Below are positions 47,541-57,877 of a stretch of 64,000 nt of DNA, one piece after another. This DNA is from Anagrus nilaparvatae (lineage: Eukaryota; Arthropoda; Insecta; Hymenoptera; Mymaridae). Within the stretch, counting starts at the first letter, position 1; each line of letters opens with the position of its first letter. The DNA lies in contig JAKSXM010000002.1 of NCBI GenBank assembly GCA_022575985.1, forward strand, positions 19,579,001 to 19,643,000, read 5' to 3'. Position numbers and translations under genes: made by a program. Below the pieces are notes generated by a model. It was not told where the DNA came from. It searched no databases and saw only the letters and a list, made by a program, of their open reading frames with translations.

Positions 47541-47633
47541 ATTGTGTTAGGTCAAAATTGGATTTTCTATTTTTTGGCATATAAGCACGTTTTGGGTCCC
47601 CAGGAAGCTAAAAAACCGGTTTTTAAAAAAGTC

Positions 47634-47654
47634 TGTATGTGTGTGTGTGTGTGT
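47634..47654. repeat. TG microsatellite
   Basis: TGTATG followed by about seven TG dinucleotides. Confidence 0.9.
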
Positions 47655-47754
47655 AATCGGTGATATTTCACAAACATTATGGAATTAAGACATAATTTTT
47701 TTTTCAAAAATTTTTTCACCAAAAAAGCTCGAGGTACTTTTTCTTTTTTGATTT

Positions 47755-48220
47755 GGATGTAATACCTCATTTATTTCCATGAAAGTACTTATATTTGAAA
47801 GTATGGTTTTTACATGATATCTCGAATGTGATACTTAATTTTTTGAAAATTTTTTTCTAAAATTTTTTTCCCAAAAAAATACAAAAAATACAAGTTTTTT
47901 TTTTCTTTTTGGACGTAGTACCTAATTTATTTCCATGGAAGTACTAGTTTTAAGAACCTTGTTTATTGTTATTTTTTGGATCTGATACTTAATTTTTTCA
48001 AATTTTTTTTGTCAAAATTAAAAAAATAGAAAAATAAAAAAAAATGCAATATTTTTTTTTTTTTGGGTGTAATACCTCATTTAATTCTATGAAAGTACTA
48101 ATATCTGAAAATATTGTAACTAGTGATATTTCAAAACCATTATCGAATTAAGACCTAATTTTTTTTTCAAACATTTTTTTGTCAAAAAATCTCAATACTC
48201 CAATACTTAAATATCAATAC
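47755..48220. repeat. ~155-bp tandem array (first part; continues at 50206-50900)
   Basis: Units begin with a phrase like GGATGTAATACCTCATTTA and then TTTCCATGAAAGTAC. Unit starts are 47755, 47911 and 48065 here, and 50206 and 50770 further on. Spacing is 156 and 154 bp here, and 564 bp downstream, which becomes about 158 bp once the 406-bp insertion at 50239-50644 is subtracted. The array is thus one ~155-bp satellite-like repeat, split by the block 48221-50181. Confidence 0.75.
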
Positions 48221-49186
48221 TTAAATTTGCAAAAACTACCACCAAAAAGGGTTTTTTTTTATATATTAGCAAACTGAGTTTATAGATTTAGCCAAGAATT
48301 GGCCTTAGGGGGTTTTTTGGGTTGGTGAACAAGAATTTCAGGTAGTTTTCAATGAATAATTAATATTTCACCCTTAAATTAGCAAAAATTAACCCTAAAA
48401 GGGGATGTTTTTGATATTTTTGCACTTTGAGCGACCAGATTATGTCCATACAGGTTTTTTGGGTCGCTAATCAAGAATTTGGAGGAATTTTCAATAAATA
48501 ATTAATATTCCACCCTTAAATTAGCAAAAACAACCCTTAAAAACACCCTTTTTAAGGGTTGTTTTTGCTATTTTCGCACTTTGAGCAATCAGATTAGGTC
48601 CTTACGGGTTTTTTGGGTCGCTGAACAAGAATTTTGGAGAATTTTTGATAAATAATTAATATTTAACCCTTAAATTAGAAAAAACATCCTAAAAAGGGTG
48701 TTTTTGCTATTTTCGCACTTTGAGCGACCAGATTAGGTCCTTACGGGTTTTTTGGGTCGCTGATCAAGAATTTTAGGGGTTGTTTTTGCAAATTTAAGGG
48801 TAAAATATTGATTATTCACAAAAAACTCCTCAAATTATTGATCAGTAACCCAAAAAACGAGCAAGTATCTAATCTGGTCGCTCAAAGTGCGGGTGAAATA
48901 TTAATTATTTATCAAAAATTCCCCCAAATTCTTGATTAGCGACCCGAAAAACTTGTATGGACATAATCTGGTCGCTCAAAGTGCAAAAATATCAAAAACA
49001 CCCCCTTTTAGGGTTAATTTTTACTAATTTAAGGGTGAAATATTGATTATTCATTGAAAACTACCTAAAATTCTTGTTCAACGACCCAAAAAACCGCCTA
49101 AGACCAATTCTTGGCTACATCTATAAACTCAGTTTGCTAATATATAAAAAAAAACCCTTTTTGGGGGTAGTTTTTGCAAATTTAAA
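48221..49186. repeat. Composite palindrome with internal tandem modules
   Basis: The outer ends, TTAAATTTGCAAAAACTACC at 48221 and its inverse near 49167-49186, are followed inward by matching text (ACCCTTTTT, TATATTAGCAAACTGAG, GTTTTTTGGGT). Inside, a module around CACTTTGAGCGACCAGATTA plus GGTTTTTTGGGTCGCT is present three times forward (near 48426, 48576, 48714) and at least twice inverted (near 48870 and 48965). Arms are unequal and diverged, so this is an older, rearranged fold-back. Confidence 0.65.
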
Positions 49187-49312
49187 GGTGTTCCGCAAAT
49201 TTCGGGCGGAAATAACCCCGATTTTCGTGATCAGCGACCCAAAAAACATATAGTATAGCAAATCTCATGTCAGTAGCTGAAAATACACCCTAAACCGCGT
49301 TTTGACTGGAGT

Positions 49313-50179
49313 ACAGTCGGCTTCAATAATGCCTTTACCACCAATAAATCCATAAAAATACAAAAGAATAATTAAATATTTAAATTTTATGAGTTTATTT
49401 ATTATAAAAAAAAAAAATTGCATCAAATAAGATAATTAGCACTTTTTTAATTATTATAAAATCTACAAATTAACCCGATTAGAACGCATTTTGAATTGTG
49501 AAAATCCACCGAGGACTCGCGAAAATCGGGTGAAAATAAAAAATATTGCAGTTTTTAAAAAGTTTAATATTGACCTTATTTTTCAACCGATTTTTTAAAT
49601 TCAAATTTCCTTTTAATCGGGTTAAAAAGTAGAATATTAGTGGACCAAAAAATCCTTATTTTTATCAAAAATTGCAAAAAAAAAATGATAAAAAAATAAA
49701 AGAAATTTTAATGAACCCTGCTGTGAATAATTAAAATTATACGTAATGTAAATTTTGTCTTAATTCACAGCAGGGTTCATTAAAATTTCTTTTATTTTTT
49801 TATCATTTTTTTTTTTGCAATTTTTGATAAAAATAAGGATTTTTTGGTCCACTAATATTCTACTTTTTAACCCGATTAAAAGGAAATTTGAATTTAAAAA
49901 ATCGGTTGAAAAATAAGGTCAATATTAAACTTTTTAAAAACTGCAATATTTTTTATTTTCACCCGATTTTCGCGAGTCCTCGGTGGATTTTCACAATTCA
50001 AAATGCGTTCTAATCGGGTTAATTTGTAGATTTTATAATATTAAAAAAAGTGCTAATTATCTTATTTGATGCAATTTTTTTTTTTTATAATAAATAAACT
50101 CATAAAATTTAAATATTTAATTATTCTTTTGTATTTTTATGGATTTATTGGGGGTAAAGACATTATTGAAGCCGACTGT
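49313..50179. mobile_element. Fold-back MITE with CAGTCGGC termini flanked by TA
   Basis: The termini are CAGTCGGCTTCAATAATG and its inverse, directly flanked on both sides by TA (49311-49312 and 50180-50181). That is the pattern of Tc1/mariner/pogo-type elements, which insert at TA. The arms are about 416 bp each (to about 49728 and from about 49763) and differ at only a few positions, such as CCACC/CCCCC near the ends and the length of A or T runs. The 34-bp spacer contains ATACGTAAT. It has no open frame. It interrupts the region between the composite palindrome and the resumption of the ~155-bp array. Confidence 0.75.
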
Positions 50180-50205
50180 ACAAACCCCCCTTTTTTTTTT
50201 ATTTT

Positions 50206-50899
50206 GGATGTAATACCTCATTTATTTCCATGAAAGTACACTGTAAAAAGTAACTTTCTTATATTAACAAAAAAATTAGAACATTTTCGAAAAATTAGTA
50301 AATTTTCGAGAAAATTTGTAAATATTCGAAAAAAATCGTATAATTACTAAATTTAGTAACAAAAAATTCGAGTATTCTCGATTTTTTTGTGAATTCGCAA
50401 GAAAAATTGATAATTTACAATTTTTTTTCGAAAATTTACAAAATATAGTTATGAATTCACAACTTTTTTCGTAAATTCCCAAAAAAAAATCGAAAACACT
50501 CGAATTTTTCAATAATATAATATACTAAATTTAGTAAATTTACCATTTTTATCGAATGTTTACAAATTTTTTTAAAAATTTACTAATTTTTCGAAAACAT
50601 TCTATTTTTTTTGTTAATCTAAAGAAGTTACTTTTTACAGTGTACTTATACTTGAAAGTATGGTTTTTACTTGATATCTCCAATCTGATAATTAATTTTT
50701 TGAAAATCTTTTTCTCCAAAATCTTCGTCACAAAAAAATACATAAAACACCAAATTTATTTTTCGTTTTGGACATATCTAATTTATTTTAATGAGAGTAC
50801 AAGTTTTAGAAATTTAGTTTATAGTAATTTTTTGTATCCGATCACAATTTTTTTTTTATTTTGATATAAATTATAACACACAAGAAAGAGTGATGGAAA
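50206..50899. repeat. ~155-bp tandem array (second part)
   Basis: Units starting at 50206 and 50770 belong to the array at 47755-48220. The unit at 50206 is interrupted by the CACTG element at 50239-50642; its text resumes exactly with TACTTATACTTGAAAGTATG, as in the uninterrupted unit at 47755. Confidence 0.7.
50239..50642. mobile_element. 404-bp CACTG-terminated MITE with TA target duplication
   Basis: Termini CACTGTAAAAAGTAACTT and the inverse AAGTTACTTTTTACAGTG are flanked by TA (50237-50238, 50643-50644). The empty counterpart is present in this window: the unit at 47755 reads CCATGAAAGTACTTATA, whereas here the text is split as CCATGAAAGTA, element, TACTTATA. This proves insertion with a 2-bp TA duplication. 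The interior is A/T-rich with repeated TTTCGA/TCGAAA phrases; the facing open frames of about 60-100 codons are by-products of the palindrome. Termini and duplication size fit the CMC (CACTA-Mirage-Chapaev) group, but no transposase is present. Confidence 0.85.
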
Positions 50900-51779
50900 T
50901 CTTGCCTCTTTTTGACTTCCTTGGATTATTTTGCTCGTTGCTATGTTTATTTATGTATGCAGCTTAATAAAATTATAAACAATAATAAACAGCCTAAAAA
51001 TATTAAATGGTTATGTTTGCATTTTAAAATTAAGATTTAAAAGTTATATTGGCATTTTTTAAAGAATCAAACAATTTATAGAATTAAATAATTTATTATA
51101 TTGTGATTAATAGAAATAATATAAATAATGTTAAAATCTTGAAATGCAAGAAGTACACTGAGAGAATAAATTATAAGAAATTATTATAAATTCTGGTAAA
51201 AACTCCTATCTTTTTATAATAATTGAGCGAATATTTGTAATTTTCGCATCGTTACCAACCATTTCTTTGACAAAACAAAAAAATCATGTTACCCAACATT
51301 TTAATTATTAAGGGATAATTATATATTCTAATAAAATAAAATTTTATAAAAAAAAATAAAATTAGCTTTTTTTATATTTGTCTCTTTTTAATTATGCAAA
51401 AATGATTTAAAATCCATCAAATATCATTTGTTTCATAAATAACTATTAATGATTTATTTTTGCCCTACCCAAAATTACCACTCTTGAATTTGCCTGGAAG
51501 TTAATTTATTAGTAATTTGGACCATTATTTACCTTTCTGAACAAGGGTCATAATACTATTATTTCATAAGCGACTAGAGAAACGCCATTTCCGGCAACGC
51601 AGCGGTTAGTGACAAAACTATCAATTTAAAAAAGCTATTTTTGAAAAACGAAAACATCTTGTTTTCAACATAGCTAATGGATAAGAAACAATCTTCGGGG
51701 ATTGACATGTGCTATAGTGAACTATAGTTCATAGGGAACTTTCCACGATTTTGTTATTGTAAAATGCATTGTTATATTC
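50900..51779. other. AT-rich intergenic DNA
   Basis: About 0.9 kb. I see no gene, no clear repeat and no RNA structure here. A GTTTATTATTGTTTATAATTTTATTAAG-like loose stem near 50960-50995 is too AT-rich to weigh. Confidence 0.4.
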
Positions 51780-51782
51780 AAT

Positions 51783-52030
51783 AAAAAATAATGAACAAAT
51801 ATTACTAAAATTGTAGTAATTTTACTACTAAATTTAAAATTTACTGACATCTCACCCAGACGTAGAGCTGCTTTTCAATCACTTGGTTATATATTCAACC
51901 AAAGCAGCTCTACCGCGGGTGTCTGGAAATTTACTACACTTGTAGTAGTATTACTACGAAGTAGTAAAATTACTACTAGCAGTAAAATTTCTTAACGGTA
52001 GTAATATAGTCTTCATTATTTTTTACTGTG
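51783..52030. mobile_element. Small ~250-bp fold-back element
   Basis: The ends AAAAAATAATGAA (left) and TTCATTATTTTTTACTGTG (right) are inverted copies, and the arms carry many GTAGTAA/TTACTAC phrases. The centre is a strong stem: GTAGAGCTGCTTT at about 51864-51876 pairs with AAAGCAGCTCTAC near 51900-51912. The right end CAGTG-like terminus (ACTGTG) resembles the CACTG family elsewhere in the region, in degenerate form. Confidence 0.6.
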
Positions 52031-53438
52031 TAAAATCAATAATATTTTATTATTTTTTATATAATTATATTATTGTAGAATATTTTTTTAGCATTGAAAA
52101 ACTTTCGAGTTAAATATTAATAAACATAAAATCAATATTTTTGTAATTGCATAAAAACTTTTATTTTATAAAATTAAACAGGAATTATTTTAATTTTTAT
52201 ATTTTTTAAACTAGTTATAATTTAAATCAATTTTTTTAATCATAGTTATGCATGCATTTTTTGCAAAAAAGAATTATATTATAAGTTATGATTAAAAATA
52301 AATCATCAACACGATAAAAATAAATGTGCAAAGGGGGCCAAATGGGATGAAATTTTGCCTATTATAAGTTTTAAAAAGCGCAGCTGAATCTGAATCGACA
52401 TATTTAGGCAATTGACCGATCTTTAACGAGAAGCATTTCTCATTTTATGTTAGGTTCAGAAACAAATATTTTAGTAATTTTTTTGGCTTACATATACTAT
52501 TAAGCTTATATTTGCCTTTATAATTTAAAAAAACTGTCTTTAAAAGTTTCTTTAAAAGTTTGTTTTGAGTTACGTTTGAAAAAAAATTTAAAACCGGTTT
52601 GTGTAACTACGCAACCAACGTGCATGGAACATGCTCACTTATAACACTGTTAATAAAGTATCTATTGTGTTCATAATATCAATATTTATATCCAAATATT
52701 TATATTTAATATTTTTTATTATAGAAATCATGCTACTTATATTTCAAAGTCCTCCTAAAAACGTCAACTTTTAATCTCCCCCAGACTTTTTCAAATACCG
52801 CATCCAATTAACATGTTCCATGTTAAAACTCATAATTGCTGCATAGAATTTTATAATTCTTAATTATTTGTTAAATTTATTAGAGACTTTTATTTCCTAA
52901 AAAAGGATTATTCTAAGCTCCTGAACAAAATTATTTTATAACTTTAAGCCCAAACTACCTAAAAGATTCTATAAATTAAAATTATTTTAAAGTAATTATT
53001 CGAATTTCTATTTGACCAGCCCTTTAAATCAAACATAGTTATCCTCATTTCCATAAATTGGCACTTTTTACCCCCCTTTCTCTTTAAATTGGCTACATTT
53101 GACCCTCGGTTCTCAGATTCACATAGCACCTTTATAGCATGACCTTTCCAATATAAACAAAATATAAATGATCAATTTTAACAAGGTAACCCTAGAAAAT
53201 CCGAGGAAAAATCGAAAAATTGATTTTTTTATTTTAAATAACTATTACTAATAATGTATGATATAGCCTTTATTGTAATAGTCTAACAGTTTTTAAAATA
53301 ATCACATGCAGTTAAACAATCGAAGCATTCAGTTGATAAAAAAAAAAGAAAACAGTGCTGAGCTGTGCTTTTTTGCTTTTCAAGTAGATTAGAATATATT
53401 TTTAGAGGATTGATACTTGTTTTGGTGAGTAAACAATT
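52031..53438. other. Intergenic repeat-like DNA related to APEH intron 1
   Basis: No gene. The phrases CATGGAACATG at about 52623-52633 and AACATGTTCCATGTT at 52810-52824 match those in the repeat block of APEH intron 1. The stretch 52730-53130 has short C-rich runs. The rest is plain AT-rich DNA. Confidence 0.4.
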
Positions 53439-53968
53439 CACTGTAAAAAACAACTCCGGTGATTTTACGACAAAATTGGTTAATTTACGAAAATTTAGTA
53501 AATTTTCGAAAAAATTTGCTATTTTTCGACAAAAATCGAAAATTTACTAATATTTGTAAATTTACAACTATGTCGTAATTTTACTATTTTTGTAGAAAAA
53601 TTGCAAATTTTAATCGAAAATTTGAACAGTTGTGAAATTACAAGCCACGTTTTTTGTACCTAAAAACGCATAGCAAACCACTTAGAGTCATAAAATAATG
53701 ATTTTTTATTTTACACCATGAGAAAAGATGAATACTTTTTTTTCGCTACATTTCTGTTAGAAAATAGGTATATAATTATTAATATTTTAAGAATAAAAAA
53801 TGTTTTTAATTACGTAAAAAAGGGTAATCTGGACGAACAAGTTATTATAAGCAAAAACAGGATGAGTCAATTATAATTTAAAAGGGACATTTTTACTTTA
53901 AAAAAAAAATTTAATTAGCAAACAATAAATACATATATATATTATATTTAACAAATTTGAAAGAAAAC

Positions 53969-55035
53969 GACACTGTAAAAATTTTTTGTGATTTTAAAGA
54001 AATTTATACATAGTATAAGTTTTGTAAAATTACAAAGCGCTTGTAAAATCACAAATGTTATTGAAAGATACAATTTTTTTGTGATTTCCTATAGATTTTG
54101 TAAACTTACAAAATTTTTTGTGATTTTAAAAAAATTTGTTTTGTAAAAATACAAAGCGCTTGCAAAATCACAAATGTTATTGAAAAATAAAATTTCTTTG
54201 TGATTCCCTAAAAGATTTTGTAAACTTAAAAACCTTATACTCAAATTAAAAAAGAGATGAGAAATCAAATTTTGGCTCTTAGTTCTTTCAAAATCAAAAT
54301 TTTAAAGTTAATAAAAAAATTTTATGCCCAGTAATGGTTGATATATAAATATAATATTCTTTCCATAATTTTACTATGAAAAATGGTCTATCAATGCAAT
54401 AGAACTCTTAAGTATAATACGAACCTGGACCAGAAAAATAAAAAATGGCTCAAATTCACGTAAATTAACTACCGAGGCGAAATCGCATTCATTTTTCGTG
54501 ATCAATGAACTTTAATTAGCGAGAGGTAATAATTTTATTTTTTTTATTTTTAAATAATAATTAGATTGTTTTTAGTTTATAAAAATCAAATGCTTAAAAA
54601 TAATATTAAAATTTACGAAAAAAAAACATATGATAAATCAAAAAAAGTATGAAACCCATAATTTAAAAATATATATTGCCAACTCTTCTTTAGCATGGTG
54701 GTAAGTCGTGAAGCTGATAAGCAGCGGTCTCGGGTTCGCATACGGGTCGTGGCAAATAAAATAAAATAAAAAAAATATGTGATTAAAAATTATAGAAATT
54801 CTAAGTATAAAAATAATTAAGATAAGAAATAAAAAAAAATTTTTGTAAATATATTTTTAAAATGTGATTTTACAAAAATTTTGTATATTAAAATCACACA
54901 ATTACTTTTGTGAAAATACAAAATCATGTTTGTGATTTTACAAATCTATTGTTTTGTAAATTTTACAAAACTTTTGCCCATGAAATTTATTTCCATTACA
55001 TTTTTTGTGATTTCACAATAAAAAATTTTTACAGT
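53969..55035. mobile_element. CACTG-terminated element, ~1.07 kb
   Basis: Left terminus CACTGTAAAAATTTTTTGTG at about 53971; right terminus, inverted, CACTGTAAAAATTTTTTATTG ending at about 55035. Both are flanked by GA, compatible with a 2-bp duplication. Subterminal text is a run of GTGATTTTACAAA-type phrases in both orientations (for example CAAAGCGCTTG twice near the left end). The middle (54420-54760) differs and contains the LCA5-intron-like phrase and a tRNA-like stretch. Confidence 0.6.
54676..54756 (+). other. tRNA-like / SINE-head-like stretch with A-rich tail
   Basis: About 80 nt bracketed by TTGCCA...TGGCAA, which could pair as an acceptor stem. It has TAGCATGGTGG near 54691, resembling a pol III A box (TRGYNNARNNG) with substitutions, and GGTTCGCATAC, resembling a B box (GGTTCGANNCC). 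It is followed directly by AAATAAAATAAAATAAAAAA, like the tail of a retroposon. The T-arm does not fold properly, so it is not a working tRNA. Confidence 0.4.
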
Positions 55036-55042
55036 GGATAGT

Positions 55043-56188
55043 TGTGCATTTCTACGAAAAAATCCTTTTTATGAGCACCAAAAATGAAGAAAAAAAAATT
55101 TACGAGGCCGCGACTGCCACCATGATTTTCTGGTAGTTTGAACCCTACAGAATGCAAAAAAAAACGTGAACACGAAATCGGCGATGGATGCCAAAAAGAT
55201 TTTTCCACTTTTATGTCAAAAACCGTGTTTTTCGTATCTGAGCTACCCCAAATTTTTAAAATAACTTTTTAGGTAAATAAAATTTTTAAAAAATAGGTAA
55301 AAAATATGATTGCCAGGGAAAAATCACTCCAGAAGAAAAAAAAACTTTTCTTTTTCCGATGAAATTTAGCCAAGTTATCGTCAATTTAAGATTTTACTCA
55401 AATTCGTCTTAAAAAAGATTGAAGTTCTATATTGAAAAATGCCTGTTTCTGAACTTTCAACATGCATTACTCGCTTGATTTTCATCGTAAAATAATAATT
55501 TTTTTTTTTTAAATCAATTCATTTTTCCCTGAGTATTAATTTCTTCATGAAAGAAATCATTTTTATTGAACAAATTTCAATTTTTAGTTCGAAAACTGTG
55601 ATAAGTAAATTTTGCTACTTATAGTTTTCAAAGGCTTTTGACCTAAAAATTAAAATTTGGTCAATGAAAATGATTTTTTTTCATAAAGAAATGAATTGCC
55701 AGGGAAAAATACATCGATTTAAAAAAAAAAATTATTATTTTACGATGAAAATCAAGCGAGTAATGCATGTTGAAAGTTCAGAAACAGGCATTTTTCAATA
55801 TAGAACTTCAATCTTTTTTAAGACGAATTTGAGTAAAATCTTAAATTGACGATAACTTGGCTAAATTTCATCGGAAAAAGAAAAGTTTTTTTTTCTTCTG
55901 GAGTGATTTTTCCCTGGCAATCATATTTTTTACCTATTTTTTAAAAATTTTATTTAACTAAAAAGTTATTTTAAAAATTTGGGGTAGCTCAGATACGAAA
56001 AACACGGTTTTTGACATAAAAGTGGAAAAATCTTTTTGGCATCCATCGCCGATTTCGTGTTCACGTTTTTTTTTGCATTCTGTAGGGTTCAAACTACCAG
56101 AAAATCATGGTGGCAGTCGCGGCCTCGTAAATTTTTTTTTCTTCATTTTTGGTGCTCATAAAAAGGATTTTTTCGTAGAAATGCACAG
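55043..56188. mobile_element. Giant near-perfect fold-back, ~560-bp arms, 8-nt loop
   Basis: The outer ends are TGTGCATTTCTACGAAAAAA (left) and its inverse near 56167-56186. Reading inward, both strands match almost base for base over GAGGCCGCGACTGCCACCAT, TACAGAATGC, GAACACGAAATCGGCGATGG and GAGCTACCCCAAATTT, with a few single-base or A-run differences. The inner part is more diverged (CCCTGAGTATT versus CCAGGGAAAAATACATC). The centre is GATAAGTA, an 8-nt loop at 55608-55615, then TACTTAT. It has no coding capacity. It begins only a few bases after the end of the 53969-55035 element. Confidence 0.85.
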
Positions 56189-56258
56189 TTGCGTTTTTTT
56201 TAACCCAAATATAATGTAACATTATACATTATTTTACATTAATATTAGCAACAAACAA

Positions 56259-56340
56259 ACCGGCTCGGTAGCGCAGAGGTAACGTTCTTGCTTTGTAATA
56301 TAGTATTATATTATGAAGTGGGTTCGCCGCTATGATGCAG
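56259..56340 (+). other. tRNA-like relic
   Basis: The text GGCTCGGTAGCGCAGAGGT contains TAGCGCAGAGG, which fits the pol III A box TRGYNNARNNG at every constrained position. CTTGCTTTGTAA resembles an anticodon arm with TGT, and about 40 nt later GGGTTCGCCGCT resembles a B box. The 3' half of the anticodon stem is replaced by TATAGTATTATATTAT, and no acceptor stem can be paired, so it is a decayed tRNA or SINE head and not a functional gene. Confidence 0.4.
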
Positions 56341-56399
56341 AGCAATGATACTTTTTTTTCTAAATAAATATTTAATAAAAATTAAATATTTATTATAAG

Positions 56400-56880
56400 A
56401 AGGGAGAGTAGAGCTGGCTGCCGATCCGCAGGAGACAGATGAAATAGAAAGTGCTATTTACTGTCTCCGTATGTCATGCATAGAGGGCGTTTTTCTAAGG
56501 TTTTTCGCGCCTCTTTTAAAGCATAGAGTTGTAGAAATACAACTCTGCGCTTTAAAGACGGAATTGTCAGCATGGCTCCTATAAAAATTCGGACCTTGGA
56601 CCGCAATTGGCCTTCCCAAATCCTAAAAAGGTTAAGAGTTAAGATAAGAGTTTGAGAAACGGTTGTTAAAGTTCCACCAACCCTGTATATTCCTTCTAAT
56701 CCTACAGATACACTAACAATTTATCCGCATACGTCTCCAAACCTAAAAAATTATTTCCATTAAAGGAAAAAGCGGTATATATCTCAATATGTATATCGAC
56801 TTCCGAGGAAATAAAAGCAAAAAATGCGGTTTGGACCGCTTGTGCGAATTGTTGGTGACCTCCGTATAACGAATTGTTCT
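56400..56880. repeat. GC-richer stretch with two compact hairpins
   Basis: This stretch is noticeably less AT-rich than its surroundings. It contains GGAGACAG...CTGTCTCC with an inner AAATAG...CTATTT (about 56430-56468), and TTTAAAGC.TAGAGTTGTA-GAAA-TACAACTCT..GCTTTAAA (about 56516-56557). Both are short imperfect stems. No open frame is convincing. Confidence 0.5.
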
Positions 56881-56999
56881 AAGAGGTTAAACAAACGCAT
56901 ATATATTAGCAACAAACATACAGGCATTTATTGGGAATTGGCAATTTTGCAATTGGCAAAATATACAGGCAATTATATTTTTGGCTAAAAATGACCAAT

Positions 57000-57560
57000 T
57001 TTGAAAATGCTGCCAAATTTGTAATTTCTCACGAAAACGGGTTTTATAGGTCTCAAAAAATTTGTACAAGCTTCAAGTTTTCAAAAATTCTTTACTTTAC
57101 CTTTTTCAATTATTTGTTAACGTACCAGATATATTACTTTGAAGTCACAGTCCCAATTTTACGATTTTTTAAAAAAGCTCATTTTTAATGTTAACTTTGA
57201 AGAGCCATTTCTTAAAAACGACTCAAGGAAATGAAACGAGTAAAAAATTTTTGGAAACTTGTGGCTTGTAAGAATTTTATGAGACTTATAAAACCTATAT
57301 AAAACCTATTTTTGTCAAAAATTACTAAATTGGCAGCAATTTAAAAATTGGTCATTTTTAGCAAAAAATGACCATTGGTTAATTGGCTATAATAACAAGA
57401 CAATTGGTGATAAAAAATTGCAGTTTATGAAGTATGAAAGGTGATACTTGTGCCAAAAAAATGAAGCTAAACAGAAGTATTTTGGTTAACATGGGTAGTT
57501 GTAGCGTTTTATTGAAAATTACCAAAAAATCCTAGTATATAACATTGAGCCCTGCGTTTC
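57000..57560. repeat. Diverged copy of the 61.3-63.2 kb fold-back family
   Basis: Phrases here match the inner right part of the fold-back at 61354-63244 in order: TTTTATGAGACTTATAAAACC, AAAATGACCATTGG, ATTGGTGATAAAAAATTG and AGTATTTTGGTT, compared with GAGACCTATAAGACC, AAAATGGGCC, ATCGGTATGCG and AGTATTTTGGTT near 62320-62525. Divergence is high, so it is an old copy. Confidence 0.5.
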
Positions 57561-57729
57561 TGAGCCCAGAAGGCCCATTGGAATGAACGAAGAGTAGTCG
57601 GCATGTTTTTTCAATATAAAAAACTCATCCATAACCATTTGGTGTAATTTGGTGTTCCAAATGAATTGAACTCCCCTTGTAAGTAAATTATTGAAGGTGC
57701 TTCCAATTTATATTATTATTAATCAGATA

Positions 57730-57877
57730 AGTATATATCGACGCTTCCAAATAAAAAGGTCCTTATTCAAAAAGGCTTTGAAAAACCCGACATCTCATAG
57801 TATAAGATATACGAGATGGCGGAGTCTGTATCGACGCGCTGAATATGACCTTTCTATTTGGAAGCGTCGATATACTG
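57730..57877. mobile_element. ~148-bp hairpin element
   Basis: AGTATATATCGACGCTTCCA at 57730 and its inverse ending at 57876 form about 30-bp arms, with one AT insertion and few mismatches, continuing through AAATAAAAAGGTC. The loop region contains CATCTC...GAGATG. It lies inside the CACTG element 53439-58158, just inside its right terminal repeat. Confidence 0.65.

Larger units (their letters stand above)
46697..47754. other. Non-coding repeat-like stretch
   Basis: About 1 kb with no gene. It contains the short self-complementary text GGTTCCTCAAAGAGGAACC at 47522-47540, a stable 8-bp hairpin that may mark a repeat end, and a TG microsatellite at 47634-47654. The small open frames are incidental. 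Confidence 0.5.

Noticed and set aside
50276..50864. Facing open frames (78, 64 and 102 codons) around 50.3-50.9 kb
   Set aside because: They sit in the palindromic CACTG element and satellite text, where the inverted repeat produces mirrored Phe/Lys/Ser frames.
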